A DNA stretch of 64,000 nucleotides from Rarobacter incanus (GCF_006715765.1 NZ_VFNV01000001.1:372001-436000); one strand, 5' to 3'; positions 52,774-63,831 are shown, counted from the stretch's first letter. Numbers and translations are program-made. Notes: generated from the letters alone by a model not told the origin.

Positions 52774-52809
52774 AAAAAGGTGGCCGCCACGCCAAGCGTG
52801 GCGGCCACC
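52774..52809 (-). terminator. Rho-independent terminator of the gap-pgk-tpi-secG block
   Basis: GGTGGCCGCCACGC / GCGTGGCGGCCACC is a perfect 14-bp stem with loop TTG, followed on the minus strand by five T residues, 33 bp after the secG stop. Confidence 0.93.
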
Positions 52810-52841
52810 CCAAAGGAAAACCGTGTCGGCAGTTCCGCCGA

Positions 52842-53087
52842 TCAGTACCCGAACTTTTGCAACAGCCCGACTAGGACGATCGAGACGAACCAGACAACCG
52901 AAAATCCGATCGTGATTCGGTTTAGGTTGCGTTCGGCGACACCGGAAGAGCTGGCAGACTGAGCGATTCCGCCACCGAACATGTCGGCAAGACCGCCACC
53001 TTTGCCCTTGTGGAGCAGGATGAGGAGGACAAGGAAAGCACTGGTGATGAGCATGATCACCTGAAGCACAATCAGCAGAATACCCAC
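52842..53087 (-). CDS. secG: Preprotein translocase subunit SecG
   Basis: 81 residues from GTG 53087 (VGILLIVLQVIMLITSAFL); a frame to ATG 53129 adds 14 residues unlike the family. Two membrane helices with the conserved loop LLHKGKGGGLADMFGGG between them. SecG assists SecYE in protein export. It follows tpiA by about 130 bp on the same strand, as in other actinobacteria. Confidence 0.93.
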   Translation of the reverse strand: MGILLIVLQVIMLITSAFLVLLILLHKGKGGGLADMFGGGIAQSASSSGVAERNLNRITIGFSVVWFVSIVLVGLLQKFGY

Positions 53088-53215
53088 TGTTTCAACAACT
53101 CTCGTGTGGTGTGACGTGCACTTCGACAACGAAGAGCACTGCGGACAACGCCTACAAGTCTACGGCATGGCGCATGCAACTGCGTGCACCATGCCGCAAA
53201 CTCGGTCAATTAGTG

Positions 53216-54001
53216 TCAGGCAACCTTGTAGAAGCTCGCGATGCGCGCAAATTCTTCGGGGTCGAGGCTGGCGCCGCCGACCAGACCACCATCGATGTCC
53301 TTCTCCGCCATCAGTTCGACGATGGAGCTGGACTTGACGGACCCGCCGTAAAGCACGCGCACGACGTCGGCAACGCTCTGGTCGTACAGTTCGGCCAGAC
53401 GGCCGCGGATCGCCCCAATGACTTCCTGTGCGTCGGCGGGCGTCGCGACCTCACCGGTTCCGATGGCCCAGACGGGCTCGTACGCGATGACGATCTTGGC
53501 TGCTTCCTCGGCCGAAAGCCCGGCGAGCGCGCCATCAACCTGGGCGAGCGTGTAGGCAACGTGCTCCCCGGCCTTGCGGATGTCCAGGCCTTCTCCGACG
53601 CACACGATCGGTGTCAGGTCGTGATCCAGGGCAGCCTTTGTCTTCGCGGCGACAATCTCGTCGGTCTCGCCGTGGTACTGGCGACGCTCCGAGTGGCCGA
53701 CGGCAACGAAGGTCACACCCAACTTCGCCAGGAAGACGGGGGAAATTTCGCCGGTGTAGGCGCCAGAAACGTGCTGCGAAACGTCCTGCGCTCCGTACTT
53801 GACACCCATCTTGTCGGCGTCAACAACGGTCTGGATCGAACGCAGGTCGGTGAACGGCGCAAGGACCGCCACCTCCACTGCGGAGTAGTCGTGCTTGGCG
53901 TCCTTGAGCGTGAAGTCAAGCTTTTGCACCTGGTGGACTGCCTCGAGGTGGTCGAGGTTCAACTTCCAGTTGCCCGCGATGAGCGGCGTACGGGTTGCCA
54001 C
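53216..54001 (-). CDS. tpiA: Triosephosphate isomerase
   Basis: 261 residues. [13 protein letters not shown] with the substrate Lys, [14 protein letters not shown] with catalytic His, [16 protein letters not shown] with catalytic Glu, and VLYGGSVK. Interconverts the triose phosphates. Downstream of pgk, separated by 132 bp with an 11-bp hairpin. Confidence 0.97.
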   Translation of the reverse strand: MATRTPLIAGNWKLNLDHLEAVHQVQKLDFTLKDAKHDYSAVEVAVLAPFTDLRSIQTVVDADKMGVKYGAQDVSQHVSGAYTGEISPVFLAKLGVTFVAVGHSERRQYHGETDEIVAAKTKAALDHDLTPIVCVGEGLDIRKAGEHVAYTLAQVDGALAGLSAEEAAKIVIAYEPVWAIGTGEVATPADAQEVIGAIRGRLAELYDQSVADVVRVLYGGSVKSSSIVELMAEKDIDGGLVGGASLDPEEFARIASFYKVA

Positions 54002-54027
54002 GATAGTGGTCTCCTTTTGATTTGGTG

Positions 54028-54054
54028 GGTGGCGGCGCGTGCGGCGCCGCCACC
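54028..54054 (-). terminator. Hairpin between pgk and tpiA
   Basis: GGTGGCGGCGC and GCGCCGCCACC form an 11-bp perfect stem with a 5-nt loop. No T run; an attenuator or mRNA-processing site is as likely as a terminator. Confidence 0.55.
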
Positions 54055-54133
54055 ACGGGTGAAACGGGCGGATTGATTCCAGGACTTCAATGGGCGCGCC
54101 GCCGCAGCGACGTGCAGCGGTGCGCGACCCACA

Positions 54134-55339
54134 TCAGGATTCGAGAACAGCGATTCCCGGCAGTTCCTTGCCCTCAAGGAACTCGAGCGAGGCGCCGCCA
54201 CCGGTGGAGATGTGCGAGAAACCAGCCTCGTCGAAGCCAAGGATACGAACTGCGGCAGCAGAGTCGCCGCCACCGACGACGGAGAACGCGCCGTCCTTCG
54301 TGGCGTCGATGATGCCCTGCGCGACGGCGCGGGTGCCACCGGCAAACGATGCGAACTCGAACACTCCGGCCGGGCCGTTCCACACGATAGTCTTGGCGTC
54401 GGCGAGCTTCGATGCGAACAGCTTCTGTGATTCGGGGCCGATGTCCAGACCCATCTGGTCGGCGGGAATCGCGTCGGCGGCAACAACGGTCGCGGGAGCG
54501 TCAGCTGCGAATTCGGGCGCAACGACAACGTCAACGGGCAGCACGATCTCTACGCCCTTCTCGGCGGCGGTCGCTAGGTAGCCCTTGACGGTGTCGATCT
54601 GGTCGGCCTCCAACAGGGACTTTCCAACCGAGTAACCCTTGGCGGCCAGGAACGTGAACGCCATGCCGCCACCGATGAGCAGGCGGTCGGCCTTGTCGAG
54701 CAGGTTGGAAATAACGCCGAGCTTGTCGGAAACCTTTGATCCACCAAGCACCACGACGTAGGGACGGGCGGGGTTCTCGGTTGCCTTCTTCAGGGATTCG
54801 ACCTCCTTGAGAACCAGCAGGCCGGTGGCCGCGGGCAGGCGCTTCGCGATGTCGTAGACCGACGCCTGCTTGCGGTGCACGACGCCGAATCCGTCGGAAA
54901 CGTAGGCGTCGGCCAGCGCAGCGAGCTCGTCGGCCAGCGCCCCGCGCTCCGCCTCGTCCTTGGACGTTTCGCGGGCGTCGAAACGCACGTTTTCGAGCAG
55001 CGCAACGTCGCCATCCTTGAGTCCGGCGACTACCTCGTGCGCGGAGGGACCGACCAGGTCAGAGGCGAGCGCCACGGGCTGTCCTAGCAGTTCGCTGAGG
55101 CGAGCGGCAACGGGCGCCAGCGAGAACTTCGGGTCGGGCGTGCCCTTCGGGCGTCCCAGGTGTGCGACCAGGATGACTTTGGCGCCGTCAGCGATCAGGG
55201 TCTTGATGGTCGGAAGCGCCGCGCGGATGCGTCCATCGTCCGTGATGGTGCTTCCGTCGAGCGGAACGTTGAAGTCTGAACGGACCAGAACGCGCTTGCC
55301 GCGTAGGTCTCCGAGCGACTCGATGGTCTTTACTGCCAC
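54134..55339 (-). CDS. pgk: Phosphoglycerate kinase
   Basis: 401 residues from GTG 55339 ([20 protein letters not shown]) with AAGGAGA upstream; the longer frame is not family-like. Substrate site [18 protein letters not shown], and nucleotide-site [13 protein letters not shown] are intact. Transfers phosphate from 1,3-bisphosphoglycerate to ADP. Middle of gap-pgk-tpi. Confidence 0.97.
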   Translation of the reverse strand: MAVKTIESLGDLRGKRVLVRSDFNVPLDGSTITDDGRIRAALPTIKTLIADGAKVILVAHLGRPKGTPDPKFSLAPVAARLSELLGQPVALASDLVGPSAHEVVAGLKDGDVALLENVRFDARETSKDEAERGALADELAALADAYVSDGFGVVHRKQASVYDIAKRLPAATGLLVLKEVESLKKATENPARPYVVVLGGSKVSDKLGVISNLLDKADRLLIGGGMAFTFLAAKGYSVGKSLLEADQIDTVKGYLATAAEKGVEIVLPVDVVVAPEFAADAPATVVAADAIPADQMGLDIGPESQKLFASKLADAKTIVWNGPAGVFEFASFAGGTRAVAQGIIDATKDGAFSVVGGGDSAAAVRILGFDEAGFSHISTGGGASLEFLEGKELPGIAVLES

Positions 55340-55736
55340 TGGTGTCTCCTTGTGGAACGGCGCCTCGCGCCGCGGCGAGGCATTTCGGTTGCGGTTCTGC
55401 GTCCGGCAGTTTGGGATTTTTTCAGGACGAGCGCCCCGCCCGCCGACACCCACCAAACACTGAGAGGGAACTCGGCGCACTGTGACCGGGTATGTGCCGC
55501 GGGCCCCGCGATCCGTCAAGAGCGGTGATAGTCCGCGACCCTCGAGACTGCCCGGCGAACACTGTCGCACTGCCGGAGGCGAGCCCGGGAGCCTCGCAAC
55601 GCACCCGCGTGGGTGCGGTCTGCCTGCCCGGTTGCCCGCCTTGAAGAAAGAGCAACGTCCGCGTGCGCCGCGGCTGAGTGCCACCTGCGCACGCGGACGT
55701 TGCTATATCACTGACTGATTGAGCGTGAACTCAAGA
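55340..55736. other. Gene-free region between gap and pgk
   Basis: 397 bp. The only clear element is the long hairpin at 55651-55704. The half near pgk has the ribosome site and an A/T-rich tract (GGGATTTTTTC at about 55412) that may be part of a separate pgk promoter. No gene is supported; frames here have poor codon use. Confidence 0.6.
55651..55704 (-). terminator. 18-bp perfect hairpin after gap
   Basis: AGCAACGTCCGCGTGCGC and GCGCACGCGGACGTTGCT form a perfect 18-bp stem around an 18-nt loop; on the minus strand TCTTTCTT follows. It lies 33 bp after the gap stop and should reduce read-through into pgk. Confidence 0.8.
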
Positions 55737-57051
<1,315 letters not shown>

Positions 57052-58032
57052 TTATTCATCTAAAAGTTCCGGAGACAGGCTCTCTTCCGTGTCGGGGATT
57101 CCAAGCTCGCTTGCGTGGCGGTCCGCCGTGGACAGCAACCGGCGGATGCGTCCGGCGATCGCGTCCTTGGTGAGGGGCGGGTTGGCCTGCTGACCCAATT
57201 CTTCCAACGAGGCCTCCCGATGCGCCAAACGCAACTCGCCGGCTTCGCGCAGGTGTTCGGGGACATCTTCGCCCAGGATTTCGAATGCTCGTTCGACGCG
57301 GGCGCTTGCGGCGACGGCCGCCCGCGCGGATCTGCGCAGGTTTGCGTCGTCGAAGTTGGCGAGCCGGTTGGCCGTGCCGCGGACCTCGCGCGTGGCACGG
57401 CGTTCCTGCCACGCCTGCAAGGAGGTGCGGGCACCCATCGCGCGAAGCAGTTGTGCGATCGCGTCGCCCTCGCGGATGACCACGCGGTCAACGCCGCGCA
57501 CCTCGCGGGATTTGGCGGAGATTCCGAGGCGGCGCGCCGCGCCGACCAGCGCCATTGCGGCTTCCGCGCCGGGGCAGGTTACTTCAAGGGCGGTGGACCT
57601 GCCGGGCTCGGTCAGCGAGCCGTGGGCCAGGAACGCGCCGCGCCATGCCGCTTCGATTTCCTCGCGCCCGCCCGCGACGACCTGGGGCGGCAGACCTCGC
57701 ACGGGGCGTCCGCGCACGTCAAGCAGGCCGGTCTGCCGGGCAAGGGTTTCCCCGTCGCGGACGACCCGCACGACGTATCGGGCGTTGCGCCTGATGCCGC
57801 CGGCGGACACCACGATCAAGTCGGATTGATGCCCGTACACCTCCAGGATCGCGTCGCGCAGCCGTTGCGATGCCGTCTCGCAATCAAGTTCCGCCTCGAT
57901 GACGATCCGCCCGGAAATGATGTGCAAACCACCGGAAAACCTAAGTGTTGCCGCCACTTCCGCCTTGCGGCATGCGACCTTGTCAACGTGAACTCGCGCG
58001 AGTTCTTCCTTCACCTCACCCGTCAAAGCCAT
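57052..58032 (-). CDS. whiA: Sporulation/cell-division regulator WhiA
   Basis: 326 residues from ATG 58032 ([20 protein letters not shown]). The open frame upstream runs through hairpin repeats and is false. Two degenerate LAGLIDADG-like modules ([18 protein letters not shown]) are followed by a C-terminal HTH ([20 protein letters not shown], then [13 protein letters not shown]). WhiA is a transcription factor for division and sporulation genes in actinobacteria and is also conserved in non-sporulators. It normally follows rapZ-yvcK closely; here 780 bp of repeats intervene. Confidence 0.95.
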   Translation of the reverse strand: MALTGEVKEELARVHVDKVACRKAEVAATLRFSGGLHIISGRIVIEAELDCETASQRLRDAILEVYGHQSDLIVVSAGGIRRNARYVVRVVRDGETLARQTGLLDVRGRPVRGLPPQVVAGGREEIEAAWRGAFLAHGSLTEPGRSTALEVTCPGAEAAMALVGAARRLGISAKSREVRGVDRVVIREGDAIAQLLRAMGARTSLQAWQERRATREVRGTANRLANFDDANLRRSARAAVAASARVERAFEILGEDVPEHLREAGELRLAHREASLEELGQQANPPLTKDAIAGRIRRLLSTADRHASELGIPDTEESLSPELLDE

Positions 58033-58077
58033 GGGGACAATAATGACACCCCGCGCCCGTTGGTTCGACCCGGCCCA

Positions 58078-58802
58078 CCCCCGCCGGTCGAGTTGCCCGC
58101 ACAGCGGGCGTATCGAGACCACCCCCGCACCAGGCGACCCCCGCCGGTCGAGTTGCCCGCACAGCGGGCGTATCGAGACCACCCCCGCACCAGGCCACCC
58201 CTGCTGGTCGAGTTGCCCGCGCAGCGGGCGTATCGAGACCACCCCCGCACCAGGCCACCCCTGCTGGTCGAGTTGCCCGCACAGCGGGCGTATCGAGACC
58301 ACCCCCGCACCAGGCCACCCCCGCTGGTCGAGTTGCCCGCGCAGCGGGCGTATCGAGACCACCCCCGCACCAAATTGATCTCGATACACGCCTCCGGCGC
58401 ACTCGATCAACGAACCATCCCGCACTCGATCAACGAACACAAACCACCGCACTCAGCGACCCCGCTGGTCGAGTTGCCCGCGCAGCGGGCGTATCGAGAC
58501 CACCCCCGCACCACGCGACCCCGCTGGTCGAGTTGCCCGCGCAGCGGGCGTATCGAGACCACCCGCGCACCAAATTGATCTCGATACACGCCTCCGGCGC
58601 ACTCGATCAACGAACACAAACCACCGCACCAGCCCCCCCCCCGCCGGTCGAGTTGCCCGCGCAGCGGGCGTATCGAGACCACCCCCGCACCAAAGATTGA
58701 TCTCGATACACGCCCCCGGGCGCACTCGATCAACGAACCATCCCGCACTCGATCAACGAACCATCCCGCACTCGATCAACTAACCATCCCGCACTCGATC
58801 AA
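58078..58802 (+). repeat. Hairpin-repeat cluster 3 (classes A and C)
   Basis: Five class A copies spaced 60 bp (58080-58370), then class C copies in the reverse orientation at about 58375, 58575 and 58690, alternating with class A copies at about 58465, 58525 and 58645. The tail is an array of ACTCGATCAACGAACCATCC half-units. Class C reads TTGATCGAGTG, GCGCC-GGA-GGCGT, GTATCGAGATCAA on its own strand. This fills the yvcK-whiA gap. Confidence 0.9.
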
Positions 58803-58815
58803 CGGCGGGCGGCAT

Positions 58816-59841
58816 CTAGTCGGCGTCCTCGACGCCAAAAATGTCCCGGTACGCCGCGGCGAGGCGAAGCCTCGCGTGGCGCGGGCTCCCATCGGAACGC
58901 CGCAGGTCGTTGACGACAATTCGCGCGCCGAGGCGCGCGGCCGCCGACCGCATTAAGCGGGGTGATGTGTACTGCGTTGTGTCGACCAGCACAGCGTCGA
59001 ATCGGACGTCGGGGGCGTGCGCGTGCAGCGCATCGAGCTGATCGACGGGAGTCATGCCGAAGGACTCGTCGTCAAGCATCCCGATGTTCGCCGTCAGCAG
59101 GCGGTGCGCGGGTGACGCGATTATCGCCTCGCGCAACTTCGGCACGATGAAGTGCGGCATGACCGAAGAAAACCACGATCCGGGTCCGAACACGAGCCAG
59201 TCGGCGCTGGCAACCGCGTCTAGGACCTCGTCTGGCACGGCGGGATCCTCGGGCGTGAGACCGATCTGCGTGATCCGCCCGGACGCAAGCGCAACGTTGC
59301 TTTGCCCCACCACGATGTGGGATTTCCCGTCGCTTTCAACGTGGGCCCGGATTTCGAGCGGGACGGCCGCCATCGGCAGGACGCGCCCGCGCGCGCCGAG
59401 CAGGCGCGCGATCCAGTCAAGGCCCTCAACGTTGTCGCCCAAAAGCTCCCACAACGCCAAGATCAGCAGGTTCCCGACAGCGTGCTGGTTCAGCGGGCCA
59501 TCGGAGTCGAACCGGTATTGCAGCACGTCACGCCAGGTTTGACCCCATTCCGAGTCGTCACACAGCGCCGAAAGCGCCATCCGCAGATCGCCGGGTGGCA
59601 GCTCGCCAAATTCCTCGCGGAGTCTGCCCGATGATCCTCCGTCGTCGGCAACGGTCACGACAGCGCTGATCCGGTCGGTAACCAGGCGCAACGCGCCGAG
59701 GGTCGCCGCGAGCCCGTGCCCGCCGCCGAAGGCGACGACGGATGGACGGGTGTCAACGTGCCGGGGCGTGGGGTCCGGAATGGCAGCGGAAGCCACCGGG
59801 ATCGCGCCCGTCGCCGGAGAATTGGTGCGAATGGGACCCAT
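58816..59841 (-). CDS. yvcK: YvcK-family protein (gluconeogenesis factor, CofD fold)
   Basis: 341 residues from ATG 59841, with GGGAGGGAG upstream. Motifs: VVAFGGGHGLAATLGAL, VVTVADDGGSSGRLREEF and GDLRMALSALCDD. The fold is that of CofD; YvcK binds UDP-sugars in Bacillus and helps cell-wall synthesis. ATG lies 3 nt before the rapZ stop region, so they are coupled. Biochemical function in actinobacteria is unsettled. Confidence 0.92.
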   Translation of the reverse strand: MGPIRTNSPATGAIPVASAAIPDPTPRHVDTRPSVVAFGGGHGLAATLGALRLVTDRISAVVTVADDGGSSGRLREEFGELPPGDLRMALSALCDDSEWGQTWRDVLQYRFDSDGPLNQHAVGNLLILALWELLGDNVEGLDWIARLLGARGRVLPMAAVPLEIRAHVESDGKSHIVVGQSNVALASGRITQIGLTPEDPAVPDEVLDAVASADWLVFGPGSWFSSVMPHFIVPKLREAIIASPAHRLLTANIGMLDDESFGMTPVDQLDALHAHAPDVRFDAVLVDTTQYTSPRLMRSAAARLGARIVVNDLRRSDGSPRHARLRLAAAYRDIFGVEDAD

Positions 59842-59843
59842 TT

Positions 59844-60779
59844 TCACTCCCTCCCAAGGTCTCGCGCGGACACCTGCACGCTGTGCCCGCCCTCGCGCAG
59901 CAACGCGCTCAACGCATCCGCAATGGCGACGGACCGATGCTGGCCCCCGGTGCAACCAATCGCGATGGTGGTGTGGCGTTTTTCTTCGCGTATGTACCCT
60001 GCCAAGACCGGTTCGAGCGCGGCCGCGTAGCGGGTGACAAATTCACGAGCGCCCTCTTGGCCAAGAACATAGTCCCGAACGGGTGCATCGTGGCCGTTGA
60101 GGTGTCGCAGCTCGGTTATCCAGTATGGGTTCGCCAGGAAGCGCACGTCGGCTACGTGATCCGCGTCGAGCGGTAAACCGTGCTTGAACCCGAATGACAT
60201 CACCACGATTCGCAACTCCCCTGGGTCCTCGCTGTGTACGGCTGTGCGCATGGCGCGCGCCAGCTCGTTCACGGAGAGGTTCGACGTATCGATGACGGAA
60301 TCCGATCGCCGCTTGATCGGTGCCAATAGTTCGCGCTCGGCCGCGATGCCTTCGAGGAGCCGCCCTTCGGGCCGCAACGGGTGGGGCCGGCGCACCTGTT
60401 CGAAGCGGCGCACCAAAGCTTCGTCGGATGCGTCGAGGAAGACCATCTGCACGTTGATTGGGGTTTGCCGCAGTTGCTCGACGACGCCTTGCAAGTCATT
60501 GAAGAATTCCTTGCCACGGACGTCAAGAACGACGGCGATCTTGCGAACCGTCGATCCGGCTCGCGCCGCCAGCTCGACCAGCGGCGGCAGCAGATTGGGC
60601 GGCAGGTTGTCGACGACGAACCACTGCATGTCTTCCAGGGCCGCGGCGGCCCGCGTGCGTCCAGCGCCGGACATGCCGGTGATGATCAGCAGCTCGGTGT
60701 CATCGGGAACGGGCCGGTGAGCTGCGGCTTCGACGGCGGGAATCCCCATGGGCACGGTCATCGGGTTCGGTTCGCTCAT
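59844..60779 (-). CDS. rapZ: RNase adapter/nucleotide-binding protein RapZ
   Basis: 311 residues from ATG 60779 (MSEPNPMTVPMGIPAV). P-loop ITGMSGAGRTRAAAALED (Arg instead of Lys, as usual in actinobacterial RapZ), VVDNLPPNLLPPLVEL, and the C-terminal block IAIGCTGGQHRSVAIAD. In E. coli RapZ guides RNase E to small RNAs and senses glucosamine-6-phosphate; the actinobacterial role is unproven. Middle of uvrC-rapZ-yvcK-whiA. Confidence 0.93.
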   Translation of the reverse strand: MSEPNPMTVPMGIPAVEAAAHRPVPDDTELLIITGMSGAGRTRAAAALEDMQWFVVDNLPPNLLPPLVELAARAGSTVRKIAVVLDVRGKEFFNDLQGVVEQLRQTPINVQMVFLDASDEALVRRFEQVRRPHPLRPEGRLLEGIAAERELLAPIKRRSDSVIDTSNLSVNELARAMRTAVHSEDPGELRIVVMSFGFKHGLPLDADHVADVRFLANPYWITELRHLNGHDAPVRDYVLGQEGAREFVTRYAAALEPVLAGYIREEKRHTTIAIGCTGGQHRSVAIADALSALLREGGHSVQVSARDLGRE

Positions 60780-60914
60780 GTGGTTAGCATATCCGCGCCG
60801 GAGCCCCCGCACGCCCGGCGTCACCGGATTGCGCCGCAACTGTAAACCTCTTGCACAGGGTCCCAACCGCGGACGAGCACACCCACCCAACTACCCCGCC
60901 TTGCACCTTGCAGG

Positions 60915-63089
60915 CTAGGAGTTCAACGCCGCCAGGAGTGCCGCCGCCGATTTCGCTCCCATTCCCGGGACGGCCGCGACCTCATCGACACTGGCGGCCC
61001 GCAGTTTCGACAGTGACCCAAACTTTTTGAGCAGTGCCTTGGCCTTTGTCGGCCCGATGCCGGGTACTCCGTCCAGTTCCGAACGGGTCATGGAAGCAGA
61101 CCTACGTGACCGGTGGGCCTTGATGGCGAAGCGGTGGGCCTCGTCCCTAACTTGCTGCATGAGGTAAAGGCCCGGGGATGTGCGTTCGAAAATGAGGGGG
61201 TAGTCCTCCCCTGGCATCCACACTTCCTCGAGACGTTTCGCCAACCCGCACAAGGTGATGTGGGTCAGCCCGAGTTCCTCGAAGACCTCGCGGGCGGCTT
61301 CGACCTGCGGCTGCCCGCCGTCGACGACAACGAGCTGCGGCGGGTACGCAAAGCGCCGCGGCCGTCCATGTTCATCGCGCGCCGGCCCCGATTCGAGTCC
61401 GCCCTCACCGCGCACCGCCCCCGATTCGAGCCCGCCCTTACCGCGCACCGCCCCCGCTTCGAGCCCGCCCTCACCGCGCGCCGACCCCGATTCGAGTCCG
61501 CCCTCACCGCGCGGATCACCGACCGCGCCGTCGGTGCGACCCCCCGGCCCCCCAGCAAAACCCCCACCGCCGTCGGCGGAACGAATCGCGCCACCCCCCG
61601 GCTCCCCCACACTGACAGCGCCCTGCTGGCCTGCGGGAATTGAGTTTGGGGGGGCCTCGTCGGAATCCTGAATATGTTTGAATCGGCGCCGTAGCACCTC
61701 GCGCATCGCCTCAGTGTCGTCGCGCGCGCCCTGCCCGTCGCTGCCGCGGATCGCAAACGTGCGGTATTCGCTCTTTCTTGCCAAGCCGTCCTCGAACACG
61801 ACCATCGACGCCATCTGATTGGTGCCCTGGGTGTGCGAAATGTCATAACACTCGATGCGCAGGGGCGCCTGGTCCATCCCCAGCGCGTCCTGCAACGCGC
61901 TCAGCGCCAGTGACCGCGACGTCAGGTCACCGGCACGCCGCATGCGATGCAGTTGCATGGCGTGTTCCGCATTCTTCAGCACGGTGCGCGCGAATTCGGC
62001 CTTCTCGCCGCGCTGGGGAACCTGGATCCTCACCTTCGAGCCGCGCATGCCCGTGAGCCATTCTTGCAGTGCGTCGGCGCGTTTCGGCGCAACCGGCACC
62101 AGAATTGTCGCGGGGATCGCGTCCTTGCGGTCCCATTCCAGCCCGGGCTGCGTGTATTCGCCATACGCCTTTTCAATGATCGAATCGACGAGTTCCCCGT
62201 CCTCCGCCGGCTCCCCAATCTCAACGATCCAGCCCCGCTGGCCCCGGATGCGTCCCTGCCGCACGTAAAACACTTGCACGGATGCTTCAAGTTCGTCGCG
62301 CGTCATGGCGTAGACGTCGGCATCCATCCCGTCAGAAAGCACCACCGCGTTCTTCTCCATGGCGGTTCGCAGTGCCTGCAAGTTGTCGCGCAGGCGCGCC
62401 GCGGCCTCGAAATCGAGCCGCTGCGCGGCCTGTTGCATCTCCGCCTCGAGCCGGCGCGTGATCGGCGCGGTCTTCCCCGCCATGAAATCGCACAGTTCCT
62501 CGGCTAGCTTGCGGTGGTCTTCCGCGCTGATCCGCCCCACGCACGGCGCAGCGCACTTGTCGATGTAGCCGAGCAGGCACGGCCTGCCCTGCAAACCTGC
62601 ACGCTTGAAGACCCCGGTCGAGCAGGTGCGGACCGGGAATGGCTTGAGCAGCAGGTCAAGGGTTTCGCGGATCGCCCAGGCCTGCCCGTAGGGGCCGAAG
62701 TACCGGTTGCCTGCCTTCTTCGGGGTGCGCGTGACGAGGGCGCGGGGGAACTCGTCGCGCATTGTTATGGCAAGGTACGGATACGATTTGTCGTCGCGAT
62801 ACTTGATGTTGAACCGCGGGTCGTATTCCTTGATCCACTGGTATTCGAGCGCCAGCGACTCGACCTCCGTGCCCACGACCGTCCATTCGACGCTCGCCGC
62901 GGTTGTGACCATTTGTTGGGTGCGCCGGTGCAGGCTGTGCAGCGGCTGGAAGTAATTCGCTAGCCGCGCGCGCAGGTTCTTCGCTTTGCCGACGTAGATG
63001 ACGCGGCCGTCGGGGTCACGGAAGCGGTAGACACCGGGGGACGCGGGGATCTCGCCGGGCGCGGGACGGTAGGTAGCGGGATCGGTCAC
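60915..63089 (-). CDS. uvrC: Excinuclease ABC subunit C with a repeat insertion
   Basis: 724 residues, about 110 longer than the E. coli protein. GIY-YIG nuclease domain at the start (PGVYRFRDPDGRVIYVGKAKN), UVR motif (ITRRLEAEMQQAAQRLDFE), RNase H-like second nuclease domain and C-terminal helix-hairpin-helix (VPGIGPTKAKALLKKFG). An extra Gly-rich stretch of about 90 residues (around 479-570), made partly of four 11-residue repeats RGEGGLESG(A/S)(V/A), splits the second nuclease domain ahead of the VVDGGQPQVEAA block. All catalytic blocks remain, so the insertion probably forms a surface loop. Makes both incisions in nucleotide excision repair. Confidence 0.96.
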   Translation of the reverse strand: MTDPATYRPAPGEIPASPGVYRFRDPDGRVIYVGKAKNLRARLANYFQPLHSLHRRTQQMVTTAASVEWTVVGTEVESLALEYQWIKEYDPRFNIKYRDDKSYPYLAITMRDEFPRALVTRTPKKAGNRYFGPYGQAWAIRETLDLLLKPFPVRTCSTGVFKRAGLQGRPCLLGYIDKCAAPCVGRISAEDHRKLAEELCDFMAGKTAPITRRLEAEMQQAAQRLDFEAAARLRDNLQALRTAMEKNAVVLSDGMDADVYAMTRDELEASVQVFYVRQGRIRGQRGWIVEIGEPAEDGELVDSIIEKAYGEYTQPGLEWDRKDAIPATILVPVAPKRADALQEWLTGMRGSKVRIQVPQRGEKAEFARTVLKNAEHAMQLHRMRRAGDLTSRSLALSALQDALGMDQAPLRIECYDISHTQGTNQMASMVVFEDGLARKSEYRTFAIRGSDGQGARDDTEAMREVLRRRFKHIQDSDEAPPNSIPAGQQGAVSVGEPGGGAIRSADGGGGFAGGPGGRTDGAVGDPRGEGGLESGSARGEGGLEAGAVRGKGGLESGAVRGEGGLESGPARDEHGRPRRFAYPPQLVVVDGGQPQVEAAREVFEELGLTHITLCGLAKRLEEVWMPGEDYPLIFERTSPGLYLMQQVRDEAHRFAIKAHRSRRSASMTRSELDGVPGIGPTKAKALLKKFGSLSKLRAASVDEVAAVPGMGAKSAAALLAALNS
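61380..61512. repeat. 33-bp tandem repeat inside uvrC
   Basis: Four in-frame 33-bp units, marked by (A/C)TTCGAG at 61391, 61424, 61457 and 61490, encode RGEGGLESGSA-like 11-mers. Units differ by one or two bases. Confidence 0.92.
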
Positions 63090-63105
63090 TTATCTATTAT
63101 CGCCG

Positions 63106-63512
63106 GTCTTCCGTTGATCGAGTAGCGCCAACACCCGTTGATCGAGTAGCGCCAACACCCGTTGATCGAGTAGCGCCGAAGGCGCGTATCGAGATCAACC
63201 CTCTCCCCGGTCACATAGCGCCGACTCCCGTTGATCGAGTAGCGCCGCTCTCCCGTTGATCGAGTAGCGCCGAAGGCGCGTATCGAGATCAACCCTCTCC
63301 CCGGTCACATAGCGCCGACTCCCGTTGATCGAGTAGCGCCGAAGGCGCGTATCGAGATCAACCCTCTCCCCGGTCACCTAGCGCCGACTCCCGTTGATCG
63401 AGTAGCGCCGAAGGCGCGTATCGAGATCAACCCTCTCCCCGGTCACATAGCGCCGACTCCCGTTGATCGAGTAGCGCCGAAGGCGCGTATCGAGATCAAC
63501 CCTCTCCCCGAC
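63106..63512 (+). repeat. Hairpin-repeat cluster 4 (class B)
   Basis: Copies of GTTGATCGAGTA, GCGCC-GAA-GGCGC, GTATCGAGATCAAC alternate with the spacer CCTCTCCCCGGTCAC(A/C)TAG. Full hairpins at about 63160, 63257, 63324, 63391 and 63457, plus truncated copies at the left edge. They separate uvrC from the small GIY-YIG gene. Confidence 0.92.
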
Positions 63513-63534
63513 ATAGGACCAAGTGCTGCCAGTA

Positions 63535-63831
63535 TCAGTGTGGTCGCTCGCGTGAGAAATCTTTACGCGCGAGTTGAGGCAGGTCTGAGAATCGTCCCTC
63601 AATGAGCGCGATTCGCTTTCGTCGCGACCAGTTCTGAACCTGCTTTTCGGCAGCAAAAGCTTCACCGATATTGGGATAGATCGCCACGTAGACGAGCTCG
63701 ACCGGAAGGCGCCGTTTGGTGTATTCGCTGCCGCAACCCGAAGCATGCTGCGCGAGACGATTCTCAATGTTTCGCGTGCTGCCAACATAAAACGAACCAT
63801 CGCGACATTTCAAAATGTACATATATGCCAT
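63535..63831 (-). CDS. Small GIY-YIG nuclease-domain protein (UPF0213/YhbQ type)
   Basis: 98 residues, one GIY-YIG domain: MYILKCRDGSFYVGSTRNIE, RLAQHASGCGSEYT, LVYVAIYPNIGEAFAAEKQV with its Glu. Usual UPF0213 size. Members are single-domain nucleases of unclear role. Codon use is less GC-rich than in uvrC next door, suggesting transfer. ATG 63831 or the ATG two codons later could start it. Confidence 0.85.
   Translation of the reverse strand: MAYMYILKCRDGSFYVGSTRNIENRLAQHASGCGSEYTKRRLPVELVYVAIYPNIGEAFAAEKQVQNWSRRKRIALIEGRFSDLPQLARKDFSRERPH

Noticed and set aside
58033-58452. N-terminal extension of whiA through the repeats
   Set aside because: The family start is [12 protein letters not shown] at 58032; the extension is repeat translation.
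57115-58578. 487-residue plus-strand frame opposite whiA
   Set aside because: Antisense to a conserved gene and then through repeats; high GC leaves such frames open.
60597-60680. Defective P-loop in RapZ (Arg for Lys)
   Set aside because: GMSGAGR is normal in actinobacterial RapZ, so not a sign of decay.
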